From: Acorus gramineus
Lineage: Eukaryota > Streptophyta > Magnoliopsida > Acorales > Acoraceae
Length of the DNA stretch: 64,000 nt
Reading direction: 5' to 3'
NCBI GenBank assembly: GCA_030737835.1
Contig: CM060849.1
Location: 18,704,579-18,768,578, forward strand
Shown: positions 1 to 12,742 of the stretch, piece after piece
Numbering within the stretch: the stretch's first letter is position 1
How the letters are laid out: the number at the start of each line of letters is the position of its first letter
Position numbers and translations under genes: made by a program
Notes under the pieces: generated by a model
Database searches by the model: none
What the model saw: the letters and a program-made list of their open reading frames with translations, nothing else
Told to the model about the DNA's origin: nothing

Positions 1-1631
1 GTAAAAAAAATTGTTCTTATATTCTACATTTAAGAATAATAATTGATTCTCCTTACATTACAACTCAGACTTGAAGTGGTAATTATGTTTCCAAGAAAAA
101 AATTATAAACTTTATTACAAATCCTGTTCGACCAAGTTCGGTCGTCCGAAACCTGAAATGACGACCAAGTCCGGTCGTCCAAAATCTGAAATGGCGACCA
201 AGTCCGGTCGTCCAAAACCTGAAGTGGCGACCAAATCTGGTCGACCTGGCCGGATCGGTGGAAAAAGATAAAACACCGATTTTTTTTTTCCCGATTGGTG
301 GGGTAAGAAAAACCCTTGGTGGGGATAGCCGTGTTCGATTCCCTTTGTTGATAGTTCATGGACCCATGGACCGAAACGATGGGCTGTATCACTAGGCCCA
401 ACTGGAGGGTTTTCATTGAGTCCAAAAATTGAATTGCAAGTGACATCAAATGACAAATATGGCATACAGGGATGTAATTGTTGTCCCTCTCATATTATCA
501 TTTTTTGAATGTGTGTGATCATCAATTAATAAAAAATGAATTGTCATTTTTTATTAATTTTGAATCTTTACCTTTTTTGGTCCAAAGTAGTAAATAGTGT
601 ACAATAAACTATATATACACACACACAACTAGAGGGTGGGTATTAATAACTCAAGCACAAGTTTTGGAAGGTCTTTCGGGACATCTAGCATTCTAAATCA
701 ATACGGGTTCGCTAGTTTTTTTTGTGTTAAATTGTGTAATATTAATGGTGAATTTCTAGCATTTTCCGTATCCATGTAAGGATGTACAAATAATTTACGA
801 ACTTAATTACCACAAGTGCATCAGCTGATCCACCACTCTTAAACGCTGTGGGCGGGGGACGAATCATAAATACCATGAATTTTCACCCAATTATTGTGTG
901 GGGGACATGTACTGTCCCAGCTGCGTGAATCGTATTTATTATGCCCGGACTTGATTCATATAATAACAATACAAAACTTTTAATAGATGTCACGTTATTC
1001 GTGTTTTAAATCATACGACATTATTCATACGCCAAGCTTGCACCTCCAACCAGATAACATGGCTTTGTTCATCAGTAGTGCTGTTGAATGAACTTCCCGG
1101 CCTCTGCAACATTTGATAATTCCCAAACGGGGTCATTAACAATAATGAAAGCTTATCCAACATGATTGACCAACTAAAAAAATATACAAGCACTAAATCT
1201 GCCTCAACGAAACCTTGCTTCAAACTACGAGTGGAGCTGTTTTTTATACTGTATACACACACACACACACAAACACGATGAGTACAACATGATCTAATGC
1301 TTTTCTCAGTGTCTGGTTTTCAAAGCCAGTGCGTGAAAGCAACACTCGTTGAGAAACCTTTTAGAAGCCACCTACGGTAACATCTAAAAAAACAGAGGTT
1401 ATCAAAGCTTTCGTCGATCACGTGCTCGATCGTGCCCAAATCCATCACTCGTGTGACTTTAATTCACACTGGTGCGGTCCCCGCGACCCATAGAAAAACG
1501 AAACGCAAACGAAGAATTCGAAAAGCTATACGTTCAAAAAATTCATTAACGCTAAAAAAAAAAAAAAAAAAAAAAACTTTAGAAAAATGTGATCGTCTTG
1601 TAATTTTTTTAGTTTTTACTATGGTGAGATG
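1..1631. other. intergenic region, no supported gene
   Basis: AT-rich DNA with no open frame that I can tie to a known protein. It holds a 33-bp tandem repeat (129-247), a short AC dinucleotide tract (about 1255-1273) and an A-tract (about 1554-1576). On the minus strand near 1024-1110 a short open stretch follows an AG acceptor-like site. It could be the last exon of a gene or a decayed fragment, but I do not recognise it. Confidence 0.6.
129..247. repeat. 33-bp tandem repeat, about 3.5 copies
   Basis: The motif CGACCAAGT(C)CGGTCGTCC recurs with starts at 129, 162, 195 and 228, an exact 33-bp spacing, with a few substitutions between copies. Because 33 is a multiple of 3, the minus strand reads as an 11-residue repeat, but the surrounding frame has no recognisable domain. 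I therefore treat it as a minisatellite, not a gene. Confidence 0.85.
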
Positions 1632-2588
1632 TCATTGCGGGCCAAGTCGGTCTGGCCCGTCACCTGCCTCGCCGTGTCGGAAGGCTGACCGGGTGTAGAG
1701 CCCCATCGCGTACACCACGTCCTCGCTGCTCCACCCGGCACGGAGCAGCGCGAGTGACAACAGTCGCACGTGCCATCGCACGCTCTCCTGGGTCTTGAGC
1801 CCCACAGCCGTCCGATCCAACTCATCCCCGCCGTCCATCCTCAGCATCTCCCTTACCTCCCCTTCCGTCCACCCTCCCTCCTTCAACCTCCACCCGACCT
1901 CCTCCAAGAACCCTTCCAGCTCGCCACTTGTCTCCTCCTCCGCCGCCCACGTGTCGCAATCACCGTCGCTCACCAAGTCGGACCAGAACCTGATCTCCCT
2001 CGCCGAGGTAGCGGCCCACGCGGGCGCCTCGATCGCCGAGGAATCGCCGATCTCGATGTCACCTCTCTGGAAGAAATCGGCGAGGTCGAACCCGGAACAC
2101 CTCACATCGCCGCCTCGGATGAAGAAGACGGGGTTCCCGGCGAGCCTCGGCACAGACGGGATGTAGCAGTGGCGGTATATCGGGACGAGTTTCGGCGCCG
2201 ACTCAAACGCGTCCCTCGCGAATTTCAGAGCCTCTTCGGGGTCTTCGGGTCGCGGTCCCCAAGATGGGCACCAGAGCCTACCCTTGGAGACCTCGCTGGA
2301 GATGCCGAGGAAGGGGAGGTCGAAGAGGATCTTGAGCTGATTCGGCGAGGAGAATCTCCAGTCGGGGAATCCCGGGCCGACGGGGAGGCCCTCGCGAAGG
2401 ATCGATCGGAGGTCGGGAGGGAAGGAGAAATCGAGGAGAGACTCGATGTGGGAGAATTCGGAGTCGGAGAGGCCCTCGGCGACGTGGATTTTACAGGAGA
2501 TGCGGAGGTTGTCGATGACGGCCTTGGCGTAGGCAGCGAACGAAAAGCACACGCGGCGGGGCTTCGTCTCTTCTTCTTCTTCCGCCAT
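1632..2588 (-). CDS. SMI1/KNR4-like plant protein (At3g50340/At5g67020-like)
   Basis: Single-exon 318-residue protein, start ATG at 2588-2586 and stop TGA at 1634-1632. It opens with an acidic Glu-rich segment. A region at about residues 35-80 has the look of a SMI1/KNR4 fold: a helix followed by FPPDLRSILREGLPVGPGFP and a DWR motif. Around residues 100-150 come the plant-family hallmarks WCPSWGPRP, a FARDAFESAPKLVPIYRHCY stretch and NPVFFI. I recognise these from an uncharacterised Arabidopsis pair that I recall as At3g50340/At5g67020. The biochemical role is unknown. SMI1/KNR4 proteins elsewhere act in cell-wall regulation or as immunity partners, but that cannot be transferred here. The C-terminal third is acidic and helical with no motif I know. 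The large open frames on the opposite strand (for example 1770-2639) are codon shadows. Confidence 0.88.
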   Translation of the reverse strand: MAEEEEETKPRRVCFSFAAYAKAVIDNLRISCKIHVAEGLSDSEFSHIESLLDFSFPPDLRSILREGLPVGPGFPDWRFSSPNQLKILFDLPFLGISSEVSKGRLWCPSWGPRPEDPEEALKFARDAFESAPKLVPIYRHCYIPSVPRLAGNPVFFIRGGDVRCSGFDLADFFQRGDIEIGDSSAIEAPAWAATSAREIRFWSDLVSDGDCDTWAAEEETSGELEGFLEEVGWRLKEGGWTEGEVREMLRMDGGDELDRTAVGLKTQESVRWHVRLLSLALLRAGWSSEDVVYAMGLYTRSAFRHGEAGDGPDRLGPQ

Positions 2589-2599
2589 TGGAGAGTGTG

Positions 2600-4040
2600 T
2601 TTTGTGTTTTTCGGAAACCTAGATTTGAATGTCAGGTGATAAATTTCATGATGAATCAGGGGCGACGAAGACGGCCATGCGAGGGTCAGGTATCTTGTCC
2701 TCTGTTTTGTAGTCAAGGCTCGTATTCGGGGGGGACTTGCTATTGTGCTCCCATTCGTTTATAGTTCACACCGTTGTTACGCCCACTGTGGAGTTGGCGG
2801 CGAGAGGGGTAGCGTTGTTTGACTGTCTGTTGGAGGTCACGGGGGGTGGTGTGGGAATAGGGAAGGCGAATGGAGGTGCCAATTGTCAAAGTGACGAGTT
2901 TCGCGAAAGCAATGGTTGTGTGTTGGGTTGGTCTATCTAACCGGGTTATAGGACCGGGTCGGGTTAGTTTGGCTAGAGTTTTAAAATCATAGTCCAACAC
3001 CATTGAAAAGTGTGGGCCTTCAAAAACCTTCCAAGGGGGTTGGGCTGTCTGCAGCAAGGGGGAACGAAAGGGCGGGGTTTCAAGCCGGCCCATCTCAAAC
3101 CAAAAGGTCATTGGGTTGTGTTTATACTTTATAGTTGTCCAAATAAAATCTGTCATCATAAAAACACTGGCAAAAAAAAACATGATTTTTGTAAAAAATA
3201 TAATCTCCAAACAAGTTCAAATATATTTTCAAAATGCTACATTAATCTAATTATTTTTAGTTTTTTTTTTTGTGGTGTAAATTATTTTTAGTGTTGGGAG
3301 CATAAAAGAAGAGGAACAAAGAAGAGCAAATGTCGTTATAGCGTACACAAACACTCTGTGTGTAATATTTTTACTGTTCTTGTTTTACCCTCGAATTTTT
3401 TCATCTTATGAGAAAGCGAAAGGTGAAATAGAGATTTATTAATTCTGAACATGTTTTACCCCTGGAAATCATTTTTTCTAAACCAATCCGAAATGGTATC
3501 TTATAGATTTTGTTTAATCAGCCATAGTCCAATTTTGATAATTGGTACTTTTATAATAAGAAAACATTGATTTATGATGACTTATATTCAGCATTAAATA
3601 AATAACTGTTTTAATGACTCAAAAAATATCATGGTACAACAGCAACAAAAAAAAACCATGACAAGCGGAGAGTGTACAATTTTCAGGACATTATTAAGGG
3701 AGATTTAATAGTGTACATGGGCATAGAAAAAGGTAGTTAATATTAAGTTAAACTTATCAGTATTTAGCAGTCACAAGCTAATGTCTTTATATTTGAAATG
3801 GCTCAAATTATTCGGTCTACAATCATCTATTACTAATTTTTACAAATATTTAGAGTGGTGGCCTTAATGAAAAATATATTATTTTATTAAATTGCATATC
3901 CATACCAATTATAATTTTTTTTCTAATCGATTTTTACTAATCATAAAATCGAATCAATAATAAAAACCAAATCCACGACCAAATGTAACGGCATTATAAT
4001 CACCCCAAATTAATTAATGAAATCCATTATCATTAATTCA
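2600..4040. other. intergenic region, no supported gene
   Basis: Upstream DNA of two divergently transcribed genes. It contains several short open frames of no recognisable family and is AT-rich from about 3150 onward. Nothing beyond simple A/T tracts is visible between 3300 and 4040. Confidence 0.6.
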
Positions 4041-4062
4041 TGCCCTTTCAAAAAAAGATATG

Positions 4063-4210
4063 AACGGTCGATTTGAACCCTGCAACTGAGTCGTTCACCA
4101 AACCTTCAACGGCTAGAAAAAGAAATCCTCCTCCCAACGGTCAATAAAAGCAGCCCTTTCAAATTTGAAAACAAAAACTAGCCGTTAAGTCATCAAAGAG
4201 GATATATAAT
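4063..4210 (+). promoter_or_regulatory. proximal promoter with MSA-like (G2/M) elements and TATA box
   Basis: Three AACGG-core elements lie within 90 bp. CCCAACGGTCA at 4133-4143 fits the MSA consensus YCYAACGGYYA exactly. TTCAACGGCTA (4105-4115) and, in reverse orientation, CTTAACGGCTA (4179-4189) fit with one mismatch each. A fourth core, GAACGGTC, is at about 4063. A TATA box, TATATAAT, follows at 4203-4210, about 140 bp before the start codon at 4349. MSA elements are bound by MYB3R factors and drive G2/M expression, so the downstream gene is inferred to be cell-cycle regulated. Confidence 0.7.
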
Positions 4211-4348
4211 CCGGAGATCCTCACAAAAAACCTTCCTTTCGTTTCCAAGCAATCTGATTGATTTATTTCTCAAATCCCACAAATTTCAAATAGAGCTCAA
4301 GCAGTTCCAAAAAAAGAAAAAAAAAAGACAGAGAGAGAGAGAGAAACA

Positions 4349-7123
4349 ATGGCGACAACAACAAACCCTTCCCACCGATCATCTTCTCCTCTCCTAAGCA
4401 GGACAAACTCCAACAGCAGGACCCCAGAAGCCAATATCGGCGTTCGGAAGCTCTTCTCCGGGAACCCCATTGTCTCGAAATCTTTTATCACACCTGTTTC
4501 AAAGAGTTTTAGTAGTCCCACAGGTATCGATTGCTTCGTGTTTCTTGCTTTCTTGTCATGTTTTTGTTACTTTTTTCTCAATGGGTTTTTTTTTTTTTTT
4601 GTGATCCTTCGATAGATCTTTCAAACAAGAACCTGGGTTCGAAAGGAGGGGTTCGGTCGTCGAGGGATTCGATGGATCAGAAGGAGAACAGTGAGAGGGA
4701 TCTGAAGGCGATGAGGGCGAGATCGTCGGTCCTCTCAAATGGGTCGAAGCATTTCATGGCTCCGACGATCTCCGCGTCCTCCAAGGTCTCCACGGCCTCC
4801 CCTCGGAAGAAGATCCTTTCGGAGCGGAACGATGGTCCCAACGACATCCGTTCTTCATTCACGGGCTCTGAAGGAGGTTTTGATTCTCAGGTACTCTCTC
4901 AGACCCAGAAATCACAAGAGACTCCCAAACCCGGAGAGGGTCTTGATTTTCTTGAACCATCGAGCAACCCTGTTTCAAGAAATGGGGATTCGAATCCGAT
5001 CCCCTTCTCTTCTTCTCATTTGCCTTCAATATCTCCCCTGGATGCTGACCCATCTCTCCGTCCTTACGATCCTAAGACGAACTTTCTTTCCCCAAGGCCT
5101 CGCTTCCTCCACTATAAACCGAACCCCCGCGTTGAGCTCCGCCTCAATCGAGGAGATGAGTTCAATAGGAGGCTTGAAGAGAGCTTAACCTCTGAAAGCT
5201 GTTCTGAGCAATCCGAGGAAACCCAGTCCTCTGATTCAGTGAAGGGTGTTGAGGATGGCTCGACATCAGAGGTTGAAACTGAATCTAGACCTCAATCTGA
5301 ATCTGAAATGACATCTGAAGAAACCCAATCCTATGGCCCAATGAAGGGAGTGGATGATGGCTCGACATTCGAAGTTGAAACCGAATCTGGGTCTGAAGTG
5401 GAACCCATGATTTTTCGAAGGGATGAAAGACCCAAGTCTTGCTTTCACTTGAGATCAAAATTTCCTAAGCTTGCCTTGATCTTGGCCATTGCTTGCCTCT
5501 TAATTTCTGTTACAGATTGCCCCGTGTTTCCTTCTCCATCTGTTTTGACCCCTTACAAATCCTCCTTTAGTGACTTTGTTGGTCCGAGGTTTAGTCATTC
5601 ATTAGTGAGATTTTCAGAGTTTGCAAGTACCCATCTTGAAGGATTTGGTCGAAGTTTTGGGCACTGGTATTACAGTGTGATTTCTGTTCCAAGAGAAGGG
5701 AAGACAGACTCATTTGGCTTTATTAACTCAACAGCTATGGTTGAGGAGAGTCTAAGGCAGGATGGTGCAAATTGGGGTGGAGAATGGGAGGAGGAAGAAG
5801 GTGAGGAAGAACAGATGGGGTCAGTAACTCTAATGGAGTCAGCAATAGAAGAAGTTGGTGTTGAAGAAGCAGCATCTGAATTCATCAGAAATGAAGGTTC
5901 AGTTGAGACTGTGTCAGAACAGAAACAGAATGAGTGTGATGTGGAAGCAAAGAAAGTGATATTGGATGACTCAGCTGATGCAGAAACAGTTGCCTTTGAT
6001 GACACTGAGACAAATTCAGCAAACGAAGAGAAGATATGGGAGATCTCTTCTGAGCAAGTGAAAGAAGTAAATAATGGCGGTGTGTCTGAATTGGTGCCTG
6101 ATATGGACATAAATGGAGATTCCTCTGGCATAACCATATCAGGTGAAGAACAGAATGACCATGGACTAGAGCCAGAACTATCAGCCCATGAAGTGAAACA
6201 AGAGGAGATACATTCTGAATTCGATATGGGGATAACTGACAAAGAGTCCAGTGAAGAACTTGGTGTATTGGGTGAAAGAGAAATGTTTCCTAAGGAGATG
6301 GTGTTGGGGATTTTCTCTGTGGTACTCACAATGGCTGTCTCTTTTGCTTCTCTGTATTTCAAGCGAAAAGAAATGCCCACTTCAATGGATGACACTGATA
6401 TGAAACAGGCAGTGTTGACTGAGAAGATGGTCACTGCTTCTGTCTCTGCCAGCACCGACAGCAAGGCCAAGAGATCAGTCCGTCGAAATTCAGTCATTGA
6501 TGTTGAGACGATCGGGGAATCTGGTCCTTCAGAAGCGAGCAGCAGCTTGAGGCCAGATAACTCATCCAGCAGCCGACAACGATCGATGAGAATGAAGGAT
6601 GAGATGCCTAGCAATGAAAGGTTGCTGAGGAGGGAGTCTGTGGTTACCTCCCCATCCATTTCTTATGGAAGCTTCACAACATATGAGAAGATCACTAAAC
6701 AAGTAAGGTTCTTATACCTCATTATATGCTTCTATCTAATTTGTATAATTTTCAAATGATGTATATTTATCTGTGTGTTCCTTTTTCAGTTGTAGTTAAT
6801 TACCTTTTCAGTGGACATGTTTTTATAAAACAATTTTATAGAATTAGATGCATTTAGACCTTGTTATTGAAAGTTAGTCATACCTTGTTATGCATGGCTA
6901 TTGTTCACGGCTCTATATTCAGCATAAGATACACCACTGAAACAGAAACCAACTCACATATCATTAACATTTTTTTGTTCATTTGACTATACTGTTCATA
7001 AATTCACTTGTTAATAATCCTTGAAATTTTTTTGTGTTCTCTTTGAAGGGCCTTGGAGATGACGAAGTGATGACTCCTGTCCGTCGATCAAGCAGAATCA
7101 GGAACCAACTCATCTCCCCTTGA
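4349..7123 (+). CDS. plant-specific acidic two-TM protein of unknown function (At1g16630-like)
   Basis: Three exons, 4349-4523, 4616-6702 and 7049-7123, give 778 residues with all junctions GT-AG and the frame closing at TGA 7121. The 5' UTR has a short GA repeat. The N-terminal part is Ser-rich and basic and includes a conserved-looking FMAPTISASSK...SPRKKILSERN block (about residues 105-130). Two hydrophobic segments, about residues 343-358 and 619-640, look like membrane anchors flanking a long Glu-rich acidic region. The tail ends in a basic RRSSRIRNQ motif. I recall similar uncharacterised plant proteins (At1g16630-like); no catalytic domain is visible. The promoter carries MSA elements, so mitotic expression is likely. 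The second AFM-style hydrophobic segment could place the acidic loop in the ER lumen, but topology is inference. The large minus-strand frame at 5670-6659 is a shadow of the acidic coding strand. Confidence 0.85.
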
Positions 7124-7129
7124 GAAGAA

Positions 7130-7950
7130 TGCAAAACATCAAGAGCTGTTTCCCTTTGTTTTGTGTGCCATTGACATGTTTCAACATCTTTTGTGGGTTG
7201 AACGCGTTTGTGATACTGCACAATCTCCTAATTTTCATTAGTCTGACCAGGATTGTATTTCAAGCTTGTTTAGCTTATTCTGATGATGAATGTCCAACCT
7301 TTTCTTTTTATGGTATTCTTTTCTCCTTATGTTCTATTCATATGGATTGTTTTTTTCATTTTTTATTTTTTGTTACTACACACCATTCCAAGATAATTAA
7401 ACATTCTAGGAAGATGTGGCGCCCCAATAGTAATTGTTTTTTATGTGATTTTCATGCACTCGGAAATGCATCTAAGACAAACAGTCAGCTGAATGTAACC
7501 TTTGATTTGGCAATAAGAACTCTAAAAAAGGAACTCTTTAGATCTCTCTAAATGTAATCTTTGAATTGGCAAAGGAACTCTTTTTACTATGGTCTGCTAT
7601 GGAGGAAGAGTTGCCAAGAACGGATGTTCTATTGAAGTCTGTGACTGACGACTGTTCCAGGAATTAGGACTGGTTTTCAGGAGTCTTCAAACATGCCTTT
7701 TTCATCTAAATTAAAAGTTGTGCATGCAAATCAAGTAAAGATTAAATGAATACTGGATTTTCATATCTATACAGAGGAGTGCAACTATATCACACATCGG
7801 CTCCGGTTATGCATGTTTCTTTACGAAACCCGACCCGTATAAAAGCCCGATTAGGATCGGCGTGGCGTACGGGATCAGTTTACGCCGTTGATTTGATGTT
7901 CCTCTGATAACGGGCGGCAGATCTCATCTCTTTGAGGGAAACTAGCCACA
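7130..7950. other. intergenic region between two plus-strand genes
   Basis: Holds the 3' UTR of the upstream gene and the promoter of the S29 gene. The open frame at 7120-7551 has no family resemblance. A GC-richer stretch begins at about 7795 and leads into the S29 promoter. Confidence 0.6.
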
Positions 7951-7954
7951 CTAT

Positions 7955-8056
7955 CTATAAATACACGAGCGGGCGCATCTTTAATAGATCTATCGAGCAA
8001 AAGCAGAGTTAGGGTTTTCGTCTCTCGAGCGACGGCGCTTTGAAAACTAGGGTTTC
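7955..8056 (+). promoter_or_regulatory. S29 core promoter: TATA box and 5'-UTR telo-box motifs
   Basis: TATAAATA at 7955-7962 is a good TATA box about 110 bp before the start codon. TTAGGGTTT (8009-8017) and CTAGGGTTTC (8047-8056) are telo-box (AAACCCTA) elements in reverse orientation inside the presumed 5' UTR. This arrangement is typical of plant ribosomal-protein genes. Confidence 0.7.
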
Positions 8057-8073
8057 TTCATTGGACAGCTAAA

Positions 8074-10120
<2,047 letters not shown>

Positions 10121-10249
10121 TTAAAGCAAGCAGCAGGCTATGGAGGGAGGAGTTAGTGGGGGGTCGATGGCATATTTTCTTCCCTTTTTTTCAGGATAGG
10201 ATTTTCAAGTTTCATAAAATGTGGTGTAGTTTTGCCTAAATGAGCACTC

Positions 10250-11200
10250 TTTTTAACTTCTGTTATTGTTGCTTTCAGTTCATGTAATGGATTCTGGATT
10301 TCTTGCATGGATATTCTCTCTCCATTAGCCATGTTGAAGATTGTTATTTAAAATTGTAGAGTTTTGAATTACTTGTTAGTGGTTGGCAGTTGTATTGAAC
10401 TCATTGTGCTGCTTTCAATATAATATTCACAACCAATCAAAGATATACTCGTCACAGATCATAAGCATGAGTGTTGATGGTTACATCTTGCCTTGAGTAA
10501 AGTAGTTTTTGTGAATACCTTGGTCGACAGAGTGAAGATAAGAAATGAAAATCCATCGCACTGAAATGGGTGTTAACATGTCTGCTGATTGTTGACGGAT
10601 TATGTCTTGATTCATCGATCTCTAATTCATGTTTTTTTATTTAACAATACAATAGAATATGAGTTATTTGACTGTTATTGTTATAAGATTCGGCTTATAA
10701 GCAAAGATAAGTTGTCGTCGTCGTTTTTTTTTTTTTTCCCGAAAGAACTGTTAAACATACGCTCTAAATTTTATTCAATTTGAAAATATATCTAATCATC
10801 TCCTGTTAACAGAAGGAAGTCAAATCTACTCCACGCATAATTATCCCCTACAATTGGCGTCAACACAAAGGGTAAAAAATAGTTATAAAATTCAAATCAC
10901 ATGTGATTTTATTTATTTTTAAATCGTAAGCATTATTCAAAAAAGATATGTTTTGTTAAAAAAAAAGTGTATAACATTATATTTTGAATTCAATAAATTT
11001 ATTTTTAATATATATAAAAAAAAATTAATGATACATGTATATCAATATATGTTGTAAACGTTTGAAAAAAAAAAAAAAAAAAAACAAACCACAAGAAACG
11101 AAAACGCAGAACGGACCACATGAGCCATATGCGTTTTATCCTCCTTATCTCTTCCGTGCCCCTCAGAAAGAAAGAAAAAACAAAAAACAAAAAGCAGGGA
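10250..11200. other. intergenic region, no supported gene
   Basis: AT-rich spacer with homopolymer T and A tracts (about 10725-10738, 11065-11083). No recognisable coding sequence or element ends were seen. Confidence 0.6.
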
Positions 11201-11222
11201 AAGAAAAAGAGATTGAGCGAGA

Positions 11223-11534
11223 ATGTCTTCCCTTTCCGCGGCAGCAGCGACACTGAAATCGACCATCGTCAACAGTCGTAGGACATCCACTCCTCCTGCG
11301 AAGTCGATGGTGGTGGAATGCTCGTCGAGGCCGCAAAAGAAGGCGACGGCGCACCACATGAAGACGAGGCCCAAGAAGAGTCAGCCCTGGGACATCCGCC
11401 GCAAGCCCGCAGTGTATCCACCACTCCCTCCCCTCCCTTCGGATTGGTCCCTCCTCTCCGAAGATGAGTCCGCCTCGGAGTCCGCCGTGGTCGTCCCTGA
11501 GGCCGAGCAGCCCGTCGTCGTCTCCACCGCTTGA
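11223..11534 (+). CDS. PSRP6: chloroplast 50S ribosomal protein 6 (PSRP6/cL38)
   Basis: Single-exon 103-residue plastid-specific ribosomal protein of the chloroplast large subunit, nuclear-encoded and imported. Residues 1-30 are rich in Ser, Thr, Ala and Arg with almost no acidic residues, as expected of a transit peptide. The conserved core follows: [20 protein letters not shown] (about residues 30-49), [11 protein letters not shown] (50-60) and the proline-rich [15 protein letters not shown] segment. The tail is acidic and variable. The start at 11223 is the first ATG and the only one that yields the full transit peptide. Overlapping minus-strand frames (11042-11558) are shadows with no family match. 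Confidence 0.93.
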   Translation: MSSLSAAAATLKSTIVNSRRTSTPPAKSMVVECSSRPQKKATAHHMKTRPKKSQPWDIRRKPAVYPPLPPLPSDWSLLSEDESASESAVVVPEAEQPVVVSTA

Positions 11535-11699
11535 TCGATGTCGCCGTCCCAAATCCATCCGTAGATCTCTTTCTGCCGTTGCGTTATGTGTCTTCTCTTT
11601 GGTGATTATGGGATTTGTTTGTTTTGGGTTTTTTTTTTTGTGTTTTCTTCTTTCAAATGAGAATGGAATGGGTCTGGATTGGGATTATTGAAGAGAAAT

Positions 11700-12740
11700 G
11701 AAGAATGTTGTTCATTCCCAATGGCTCACCATGCATTTAATGATATATCTCACAGTGTTTTCAAAATTTTGATCTTTATCACTCCCCAATAACCAGAAAG
11801 GGAGGCTAATTTGGATAATGCGCATGGCTTTCTAGTAGAATAGATCATATAATTGGGTGGATATTGTGCATAAAATTTATTCCGAATTATTAAGTTATTC
11901 TAGCCAAAATATATTTTTAGGAATGCAATAGGATAAACGTTTTTTCTAGAAACTTCTTCACTCCGAGAGCAAGTATGTGAAAATCACAAAGTCATCATGG
12001 TCCTGTGTTGGTAATTATAGTTATAGTGGCTAAAACCTATAAACAGGGCTTCAAATCTCCTCTTTTAGCACATGAGTTTTCAAAGAAATCAAACGAAAGT
12101 ATTAGGAACTGTGATGATGTAGTCCGTTTAGCAATCTCAAATACATTTTGAATTTTTTTTAAAGGAATATACTCAACCGTTCAACTAATAAATTAAACCT
12201 TACAAAAATAATAATAATGTATATACTCGAATGAATTAAATACATACTCCCTATTATATATTTAATATATTGGATATTTCTTATGTTGGGTTAAGACGGT
12301 ATAAACTCCCACAGCAAAAAAGCCTATGAAACAGACAAATCAAACAACCAAACACAAAAATCAAGCAAAATCTCGATTTTTTTTTTTTTTTGAGTAAAGC
12401 AAAATCTGGAAATGTAGTCATGGAAGCTGTCCAACCTACGTACCAACAGAAAAGGTCGGGATGAAAGAGAGATGCATGCAGCAACAGTAATTCTTGGCAA
12501 GGAGAATGTTATTAAAAGAACTGTGTACAATACAACATCGAGGCCTAAAACAACATGATTTTATGGAACCACAAGTTAACAATGGTGCTTCTTCAGTCTG
12601 CTTCAGTCTGTCAATCATATCTTCATAACAGTCCCTGTACACGGACCATCCAAAGTCAAATGCGTACTTCTTGGAAATCAGAGGATCGGCATATATATCT
12701 TATATATATGCATTCGAGGGTTCAATTGAGATGGCTGCAG
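11700..12740. other. intergenic region between converging genes
   Basis: Lies between the 3' ends of PSRP6 and the minus-strand ITPK gene, so part of it is 3' UTR. AT-rich, with a T-tract at about 12378-12391. I see no gene or element termini. Confidence 0.6.
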
Positions 12741-12742
12741 CT

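Noticed and set aside
1770..2639. 289-residue plus-strand open frame
   Set aside because: It is fully antisense to the SMI1/KNR4-like gene and has biased Arg/Glu/Pro composition with no domain. It is a codon shadow.
2740..3210. 156-residue minus-strand frame
   Set aside because: No family resemblance and composition typical of intergenic DNA.
5670..6659. 329-residue minus-strand open frame
   Set aside because: Antisense to the acidic exon 2 of the two-TM protein gene; its Ser-rich composition follows from Glu/Asp codons on the other strand.
11042..11558. minus-strand frames over PSRP6
   Set aside because: The plus-strand frame matches a known plastid ribosomal protein along its whole length; the minus frames are shadows.
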